Shown here one piece after another: positions 56,711 to 64,000 of a stretch of 64,000 nt of DNA. The DNA is from Chloranthus sessilifolius. Its lineage: Eukaryota; Streptophyta; Magnoliopsida; Chloranthales; Chloranthaceae. The translations under genes and the position numbers were made by a program. The stretch covers positions 47,135,185 through 47,199,184 of the forward strand of contig CM037598.1 of assembly GCA_021018995.1 (NCBI GenBank), in the 5' to 3' direction. The first letter of the stretch is position 1, and each line of letters opens with the position of its first letter. Under the pieces are notes generated by a model. That model searched no databases. It had not been told where the DNA came from and worked only from the letters and a program-made list of their open reading frames with translations.

Positions 56711-57098
56711 TGTAGACACCCAAATTCGGCCCAAGGCCCGATCAATTTGTACTTCGGGAGAGATGTCCCCCTGTGCTTCCGATGGAACCCCCCTGAACCC
56801 TTAGGAACCTACCTAGACCAGTAGGAATCACCCTAAGACCTTTAGAGCCATTCCCCCAATCTTTAGAAGTCACCCCTACACCCTAGAATCCCTTCCCAGA
56901 CCTAACTTAAACCCTTCTGGAGGTCGATGGGAGGAGAGCTACAGAATTTCACACAGACCAGTACAATGGATGACCCATATACCATTAGAAAGAGGACTTC
57001 TTCAGCTTTCCAACGAGCCAAAAATCACCCAATTTGGAGCTACGGTTCAAAAGTTATGGCCATTTTAAGTTTCACATAAAATCATAGGACTTTTACTC

Positions 57099-57310
57099 AG
57101 GCGTAGATATTACATATGACCATTTTAAGTTAGATTAGTCAGGCGTATATATTATATACGCCTGCCTATTTTGGGGAAAATTTGGCCGGGCGTATATATT
57201 ATATACGCCCAGTATAGGTGGGACCCACCACGGGCTTCATCTTCTCAAAACTCCCCTGATTTTGGTGAAAATTACTGTTCCTAAACTGGGCGTATATAAT
57301 ATATACGCCC
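57099..57310. repeat. GCGTATATATTATATACGC palindromes in F U3
   Basis: Three perfect or near-perfect 23-base palindromes at 57141-57163, 57188-57210 and 57288-57310, and a weaker copy at 57099-57121. Flanking GGG/CCC or AGG/CCT bases extend the symmetry. Confidence 0.95.
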
Positions 57311-57587
57311 AAACTTAGCTACTGATGTATCATCGATGCTCAATTTCCTCCATCTAGTTTGACCCTTTGACCATCCCCTTGGTTGAGGTGGGTGTCTTGA
57401 GATTGGTTGCACCCCATTTGAGCTTATTGGCAACCCTTAAGTCACCCATGGTCTCACCCCATCATCCGCCATTGAAACCAGTTTCCCAAAACCCTAGGAC
57501 CTTGAAAACCCAAAAAACCTTAGATGGGGGATTACCTAATTTCTAAATCAATTAGCTCTTAAGTAAGCCCCTAACCCATCCCTTCTC

Positions 57588-57596
57588 TATAAATAG
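57588..57596 (+). promoter_or_regulatory. TATA box of element F LTR
   Basis: CTATAAATAGAGAG, shared with element B, about 280 bases after the last palindrome, the same distance as in B. Confidence 0.75.
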
Positions 57597-58300
57597 AGAG
57601 GCCTCCCTCTTCCTTAAGGGTTAGAAAAAATTGGAGGTTAAGGATTTAGAGCTCAAGAGAGAACCCTAGTGAGAGAAAATGCACTCATTTTCCTGAATTC
57701 CAGCAAGCTTGGTTCATCTTTTCCAATCAATTTCAACCATTAGATCACTCCCTTTAGCTAAAACCTAGCCTCTAGCTTCACTCTTCACCCCCTATTTTAC
57801 TGAATCCTAGCATTGGAACCCATTTTCACACCATTTAGGCCATCGGAAGCACGCCAAAGCGAAGATCTTCCACGGTGCAACAAGGGCTCGTGAGCTCCGG
57901 CTCACCTCTCTCTTCCTCTACCTTCTTGGTGTCTCCTCCGTCCAAGGATTCAAGCCGTTACGCCGCCGAAATTTCGGTTTGGCTCAAAGTTGGATAGGAC
58001 CGTATTGCCTTCGGGCAAGGGGAAGCTCCGCCCTTTTTATTTTTATTTTGGCCATAGATAGAGACCGCTACGTGCGGGTTGATCGGGTGCCTAAACCCTT
58101 CCCGATCGATAACCGAAGTCCCTACCCTAGAGCCTTTGGCAAAGACCGGTAAATCAGAGTCATATTTAGCACTTCGGTGCGCAAAATATCGATTTGAAGG
58201 TTTCCCGGATCACCAAAAGCTCCGGGTGGCGACTCTACATTTTCATTAAAATGTGAGCGCATCGCCGCGATGGGTTCGAGAGGATCCACGGTCGCACAGA

Positions 58301-58318
58301 TGGCAACTCCGCTGGGGA
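58301..58318 (+). other. Primer binding site of element F
   Basis: TGGCAACTCCGCTGGGGA, two bases after the LTR end. Ogre-like, probably for tRNA-Arg. Confidence 0.75.
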
Positions 58319-58470
58319 TTTCACCCTAGCGCTTCCCCTCTTGTTGGCCTTTCCTTTTATTTTGTTATTTTACTAACCATGGCTGTTTTTTGTTCTAATT
58401 TGCTACTGTTTTTCATTATTTTTTGTTGATTTTACTAACACACTCACCCCTACGATTCTGTCCTTTAAGT

Positions 58471-58634
58471 GCCTTGGCCGTTTGGCGGGCCTACTTGCGC
58501 CTTACATTTCAGCTTTTACGATTCTAGTCATCTAAGCTGCCTTAGCTGTTTGGCGGGCCCACTCGCATTTATTTTTACGTCATTTAAATTTCGGCCATTT
58601 ACAAGCCTTAGCCGTTTGACGGGCCTACTTGCGC
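58471..58634 (+). repeat. Three spaced direct repeats in the F leader
   Basis: 30-base units spaced 68 and 66 bases, each containing CGTTTGGCGGGCC or a close variant. The leader of B has three degenerate counterparts (about 6185-6320, minus). Confidence 0.85.
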
Positions 58635-59140
58635 ACTTTATTTCGGTCATCATATTTCACCTTTGAACGCCGGCCCGTTGAGGTGACGGCTTCATCATCC
58701 CGATTTTGGACTTAATTTCACTCCCTTATAAAAATTTGTAATTAAAAGTGAACCAATAGTATGGGGACATAATTGAATTTATTTTTACATTTTTGGGTAC
58801 TTTTCGGGGGGTTTAGGCACAGATACATTTTACCCGGTTCCCAGTAAGGCGGCAGCCCTAGTGGTGATGATCCTGAAAAGAACCACCCCTTCTAGTACCT
58901 GAGAAGGTGTTTGCGCCGGAGGTATATCGGTTAGGTTGCCAATTCCGATCAAGCCGTAAAACCCGCATTGGTGAGAGCGTAGAAAACCCAAAATTCAGCC
59001 GTGTATCCCTAGGAAACGGAAAGGAGGGACCCGATAACATACACAGCAATCCCCGAGAGCATTTCTCTCAAGAATCCAGTTCAAAGACCCACATTCGGGC
59101 TTGCTGTCCACTGTCAAAATATAATTGACAGAACCTTTTG

Positions 59141-59277
59141 CCCGACGTATATAATATATCGACAAAAAATCCCCAGTTTACAGCGTATATAATATATCGC
59201 CAAAATCAGATTTAAGCGGTATATATAATATATCGCCCAAATCTATACTTTTTTGGTGGGCGTATAATATATCGCCC
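59141..59277. repeat. Second hairpin-word cluster of F, upstream of gag
   Basis: Four units of the GCGTATATAATATATCGC type near 59143, 59182, 59215 and 59257, spaced about 34-41 bases. The same word as in the U3, slightly decayed. Confidence 0.9.
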
Positions 59278-59797
59278 GATATACTGGGCTGCAGCAACCC
59301 GACCTGAGGCCCAACCCACCACCCCAATTCCCCGATTAGCAGTATTAGTGTCCGCGGTAGCCTCACACATTCTCTAACACCCAATATGCCCCTGCCCAGT
59401 CAAAAGAAGGTGACTTCTTATTGATTTGCTCCGGGGGATCGGGTCATTTGCGTGGATTCCCTCGCCTTCAATAGAATGAAAGGGTTCCCTTTCGCTTCTT
59501 CCGAAGTGTGCCGGATCCCGCCGTGTGACCTACCAAAGGTACATATATCGCCCGAAACGGGAATTGACCCTGGGCACCAGGTCATCATTCATCTAAGTAG
59601 AGGGGAGTTAATTGCAATTTGAAAAAAAGAGAGAAAGAAAATCCTCATCTTAAAAAAAAATCCATCTTCAAAAAAAAATCAAAAATCGAAAATAACAACA
59701 AAAAAATTCACTTTTCAAAAACAAAAAAATCAAATCAGCATCATTTTCCAAAAACCCAAAAAAAAAAACACAAAGAAAAACAATTAAAAATATACCT

Positions 59798-62700
59798 TGG
59801 TGTGACCGTCACTACGGCGACCTCAAACCCGGCCCGTAGGAGAAGAGCCAGGAAGGTATTCGGCCCTTATCCGCGACATCAATACAACACTCGTCAGCGG
59901 ATCATGTCAAGAGCCGATACATCCCCACCGTCATCCCCTTCCCATTCCCGTATAGGAGAAAACCCGATCTCCGACACCTTCACCCAAACCAGGTTCGATA
60001 TCACGGGCCCATTTGGGGCGCCCGTGTTCACCTCGACCTCATCCCCTTCCCTTACATTCTCCCAACATACCCCTTTTTCATTCCCTACTGAAACCCCTCA
60101 CTTCCCAATCGATCCCTACATCCCCATCTCCCATCCAAACACCATTACCGCATCCCATACTTCCAAAGACCCCCCAGGGAGTCCCATCCCCTGCCTACTT
60201 CCCATGTTCCATCCCTCTCATCACCCATGCCCCCAACATCCTATATCCCATCCACCCCATCTCACATACCATTCCCACCACATGGCCCATCCACATCCCA
60301 AAGATACCCCCAGCTTACTCCCGGTCATGCCCAATTCTCCCAACCACCTCCATCCTTAAGTGATCAATCACCCCCAATCTCACACAGAATCCATGCCCTC
60401 GATGGAGGACATGAGAACGATGTGTCTGCCTCTGCCCTCTTCAAACCCGCATCCAAATTTCCAAAACCTCCATACCCCATTCCCTCCTAACCATGCCCAA
60501 CCACCCATCGTCCATACCTCCCAAAATCCCCCACCTCAATTCTAGACCTAAACCCACACAAATCCATGGGCCCCAGCCCAAACACCTCTAGAGACATGGG
60601 CCCAGGCCCAAAACCCTCAAAACCCATGGGCCCAAGCCCAAGCTTATCAAGCCCACACCCCAGCCCAAACACCTCCAAACCCATGGGCTCAAGCCCAAAC
60701 CCACCAAACCAAGGCCCAGACCCAATACCCTCAAAACCCATGGGCCCAAGCCCAAGCCCATCAGACACAGACCCAAGCCCAAAACCCTCAAAACCCATGG
60801 GCCCAAGCCCAAGCCCACCAGACCCAAGCCCAAGTCCAAGCCCCCCAGGGCCCATGGACCCAAACCCACCAAACTCAAACCCAGGGCCCATGGACCCAAA
60901 CCCAGCCCCCTCATGCCCCAGTAGCCCAAACTCAACAAGGCCCATTGGCCCAAAGTCATATTAATCTCCACACCCAGGCCCAGGACCCGTCGATTCGAGC
61001 CTTCCAAAACCATCATACCAAAATCCCTCAAACCCAAGGCCCATCCGCCCACGGGCATCAAGGCCCATTCACTAACCCCATACCCCCCCACCAATACCCT
61101 TCATTCACCTATACCCCTTACGCCCCCATCCCACCTCCAATGGGAAATCCAATCCATCCCATTCCTCAAAACCACAACATCCCACCACCTCAATCACACC
61201 CCCATCACCCCCAGAATGTACACCCAACTCAGCACATCACTTACCCACAAAACGCTCACCCATTTGTCCCTTCTCATCCCCTATAAACCATGTGGCCCCA
61301 CCAAGTCATCCAACCCATCACCCCCCAAGTCCAAATAGCAGAGCTCGCCCCTCACCAATAGCATGACCAAGATGCAGGAGGATGAGATTCACATAGTGGA
61401 GGAAGTTGCAGCTTAACCCTCCTGCCCACCATCATCTCACCTAGGGTCAATCAAAATCAGAAGCGGTCCCTACAATCTCAAAGAACCAGAAGCGTTGAAA
61501 GAACAGATAGACAGAATACATAAGCAGCTGATGAAGATGGGAGGAATGGAACTACATTCAATGAACTTTTCAGACTTATGTCTGTTCTCTGACGTCCCCC
61601 TGCCACAAAAATTCAAGATGCTATCATTTGATAAGTATAATGGCACTGGCAACCCCATCGCCCACTTGAAATCTTCTTCATGGGGGATATGTGCGCGATA
61701 TGAGATGAATGACTCCTCATCAAAGTGTTCCAGAAGAGTTTGACGGGCCCAGCACTGAGATGGTTCACATCCCTGGAACCATCCATGATAAAAAATTGGA
61801 AAGATCTGACACGCTTATTTCAAGAACAATATGTCTATAACATGGACATAGAACTAAGTCAGATTTGGCCCGATTAAAGCAAAGACATGATGAAACATTT
61901 AGTGCTTACATGGGGAGGTGGAGAGCCTTAGCCGCTCAGGTAACTCATCGGATTCCTGATGATGAGCAAATTGAATTGATAACCAAGGGAGCCCTCCCAG
62001 TCATCACAAATTTTTTAGTATATATGACAATCTAAGTTTTCTTGATCCTGATGCAACGCCAATCGTTGCTAAGCGCCATTAGAGAGGGGTTAGGAAGAAA
62101 TATAGCAATAGGCTACGGGGTTGAAAAATTGAACCAAGAATTGAAAGAAGACCAGGGACAGAGCTACAGAACATTGTTTACCCCCAGGCCAATACCAACG
62201 CCCCCCGATACAACTCCAGGTTACACAACCACCCTCGACCCGTTTCGAGCAAGTACCAAGGCCAAGCAACGGACCAAGAGCCCCGTTTACCCCGGAACAG
62301 ATGAAAGCACGTTTCGAACGAGTATTCACCCCGTTGGGGCAATCCTTGAGTGTCTTACTGCCGGTGTTACTACAGAAAGGCCTGGTCAATTTACTCCAAC
62401 CTCGCCCGCCACCCCACCCAATACCAAGGAATTATGATCCGAATCTGCATTGCAATTTCCACCAGGGACCGGGTCACCCTACGGACCGGTGCTTCCCGTT
62501 AAAGCATGCGGTCCAAGATCTGATAGAGGCGGGAAAGATCATACCCCCGCCACTTCCCCAAGGGCAGAACCAGAATATCCATCAAGCCCCTCTACCACCG
62601 CACCCAGGAGGCCCCAGGCCTAACATACATTGGATAGAGGAAGAAGAAGAAGAGTTTGACCCTTCAGATTATATTAGCAATCAGGAGGAATATTCACTCC

Positions 62701-63780
62701 CTAGGCCGAACGAAGATGAACTATTTGTTGGGGTGATTGAGCCTATTCTTGATTATTTTCTCACACCGGCCAAGAGAGCCCTTAGATTTAGGCGGTATTT
62801 TTCCACCCGCTCCACCTATCAATTCAAAATGGGCACTGACCCGCCACAATCATCGCATATCCACCCCATGCCCAATTTACCCCATACACCCTCAGTCACA
62901 CATAAATCATCACTGGCAATTCCGCCATCCCCATATTATCCTACCCCATACACACCCTCAAGTCCCTCCACCCAATACATTACTCCACATCCCCAAGTTA
63001 CCCCGTTCCATACACCTTCAAGTCCATACACCCAATTTACCCCATACACCTCCATCGCCTCCATGCACAACTCCATCATCCCCAATCTATCCCATTTCAT
63101 CTTGACCCCTCATCATCCCACCATGCCACAAACCCTTTATACCCCCATTCCACCCACTACCCCGCCATATCCAAACCATCCCGCTCAATGCACAACTCCA
63201 TCGTCCTCAATCTACCCCACTTCATCCACAAACCCATCCCCATCCCATCAGACCCCATATACAAACCCTTCATATCCCTATCACCCCGCGCCCACCACAC
63301 CTCAAACGTCTCCCCATCCCTCCATTGATCACACTCCCGCTATCCCTTCGCTATTTTGGCCCTAACCCAACTCCACCGCCACCCGGACAAGCAACCCCTC
63401 ACCCAATCCCCTCATCACCCAATCACCACTGGTCCTACCATGCCTAGGTAACACCAGTACAAGCCCCCTCCGTGCCCATAACTCCAATTCTGTCAATTCC
63501 CCCCACTACCATTCCACTCCCCATTGGGGTTAACCTGGTCGGACCCGAGAAACCAGTATATCCGGCCCAATCCTCCCCGGAATCCTCACGCACTCCATTT
63601 CTCATCCCAAAACTTGCTTATGACCCGCATCAAGTACCATTGAGCCATGAACAGACGGACATGAATGCCGGGTGCAACCAAGAAGAGGTTGTTGAATTCA
63701 TTACCCGATTGGGCCGAATTTCTGCCCAGCCAGAAGCATCAGGGGTAGTCAGAGGAGAGGAAAAGAAGAAAGAATAGGCC
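59798..63780 (+). pseudogene. Ogre/Tat-like gag with long Pro-rich regions (element F)
   Basis: Starts with an Arg-rich segment (RRRRARKVFGPYPRHQYNTR) matching element B. A long Pro/Ser/Thr/His-rich region follows to about 61300. The capsid-like region (61480-62110) has LKEQIDRIHKQLMKMGG, FDKYNGTGNPIAHLKS and LKQRHDETFSAYMGRWRALA, then the zinc-finger-like NLHCNFHQGPGHPTDRCF with LKHAVQDLIEAGKI (about 62440-62550), typical of Ogre/Tat gag. An acidic stretch (EEEEEEFDPSDY) and a second Pro-rich region (62850-63520) complete it. It is larger than most plant gags. Broken at several points. Confidence 0.78.
60566..60964 (+). repeat. Coding tandem repeat (GPSPSP type) in F gag
   Basis: CCCATGGGCCCAAGCCC-like units of about 36-60 bases repeated about ten times, encoding PMGPSPSPS variants, in a strand very rich in C. 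The antisense Gly/Leu-rich open frames here are shadows of this repeat. Confidence 0.85.
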
Positions 63781-63794
63781 ATAGGAAATCCCTT

Positions 63795-64000
63795 TGAAAA
63801 AATGGCCAGGGAACATATACTGGAGACACAACTCAAGAGAACACCCGCACATATTACTGTGTGGGATTTGTTAATCACGTCTCCACTCCACTTTCAAGCC
63901 CTAATGGGAGCGCTCAAGGATGCGCATGTCTCCACCCATGTAACTCCAGATGAAGTGGGGGAAACAATAGGGCAAGTGTTGGCCCCAAACGCCATCTCTT
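63795..64000 (+). pseudogene. Start of Ogre-like protease region (element F)
   Basis: Frame reads NPFEKMAREHILETQLKRTP, then HITVWDLLITSPLHFQALMG and LKDAHVSTHVTPDEVGETIG, which resemble the conserved lead-in to the Ogre/Tat protease. The catalytic site is beyond the window. Confidence 0.6.

Larger units (their letters stand above)
56711..58298 (+). mobile_element. Element F 5' LTR (about 1.59 kb)
   Basis: From TGTAGACACC to CGCACA, two bases before the primer site. Hairpin words at 57099-57310 and a TATA box at 57588. The second LTR is outside the window, so age cannot be judged. Confidence 0.85.
58319..59797 (+). other. Element F leader
   Basis: Noncoding. Three copies of a GCC(T)TAGCCGTTTGGCGGGCC-like unit start at 58471, 58539 and 58605. 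GGTGATGATCCTGAAAAG (58863-58880) is shared with B. Four hairpin words lie at 59141-59277, then an A-rich stretch precedes gag. Confidence 0.75.
56711..64000 (+). mobile_element. Element F: Ogre/Tat-like gypsy element, 5' part
   Basis: LTR (56711-58298), primer site, 1.5 kb leader, a gag of more than 3.5 kb and the first part of the protease region at the window edge. It starts TGTAGACACCC like B and is inserted in H. The remaining pol lies beyond 64000. Gag is broken at several points. Confidence 0.85.

Noticed and set aside
57141-57310. MicroRNA precursors
   Set aside because: The palindromes are 23 bases in total, far too short for a plant miRNA stem, and recur as a cluster in an LTR.
60487-61094. 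Long Gly/Leu-rich antisense open frames
   Set aside because: They mirror the CCCATGGGCCC-type coding repeat of F gag. Composition alone keeps them open.
1-64000. tRNA, rRNA or organelle-derived DNA
   Set aside because: No cloverleaf, rRNA core or plastid/mitochondrial gene was recognised. The tRNA-like matches are primer binding sites of the elements.

Overview
The window looks like deep intergenic DNA from a repeat-rich flowering plant. Nearly every stretch longer than a few hundred bases reads as LTR retrotransposon: Ty3/gypsy elements of the Tekay (chromodomain), Athila and Ogre/Tat types, plus one Ty1/copia fragment. The lineages, tRNA-Met/tRNA-Asp-type primer sites and proline-rich Ogre gag are typical of angiosperms. 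The species cannot be named from the sequence. No intact host gene, rRNA, tRNA or CRISPR array was found, and all reading frames are fossils of mobile elements.

Layout. 1-3010: a Tekay LTR piece joined to a fragment with an extra-ORF gene and Athila-like 3' noncoding DNA. About 3011-4530: minus-strand copia RT/RNase H. About 4870-8066: minus-strand Ogre-like element B (LTR, primer site, leader, gag start). 8067-46424: Tekay element A, plus strand, carrying two whole-length Athila-like insertions: C (9807-23747, plus, in gag, flanked by GTTAC) and D (26887-39992, minus, in integrase). 46425-48340: unclassified LTR-like and promoter-like DNA. 48341-54744: Tekay element E, minus strand. H, an Athila-like LTR (54745-56710), sits in E's integrase. 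Ogre-like element F (56711 to the window end) starts directly after H. The order is A older than D older than C, and E older than H older than F.

The most unusual signal is shared by these otherwise different families. Each carries its own short, CpG-containing, often palindromic word, repeated in clusters in its LTR and again in internal noncoding DNA near a second coding unit, and not seen in pol. In C the word is the 12-base palindrome TCAATCGATTGA. It occurs in about 24 pairs, almost all exactly 22 bases start to start. Other words are TCGATAGG (D), CCTAGCGTGT hairpins (B), GCGTATAT hairpins (F), and GC-rich palindromes (A, E, H). In the Athila and Ogre LTRs the cluster lies just upstream of a TATA box. 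In C and A, cluster plus TATA also precedes an extra gene.

That extra gene encodes a protein like the plant-transposon-associated family (PF20167/Athila ORF type) and is recognisable four times (262-2440, 18395-19467, 41915-43250, 51740-53063). In both Tekay copies it lies between chromodomain and 3' LTR, which is not the usual Tekay layout. One testable reading is that these proteins, or matching host factors, recognise the family-specific words, much as VANC proteins recognise motifs in Arabidopsis VANDAL transposons. This is inference; the words, spacings and positions are read directly.
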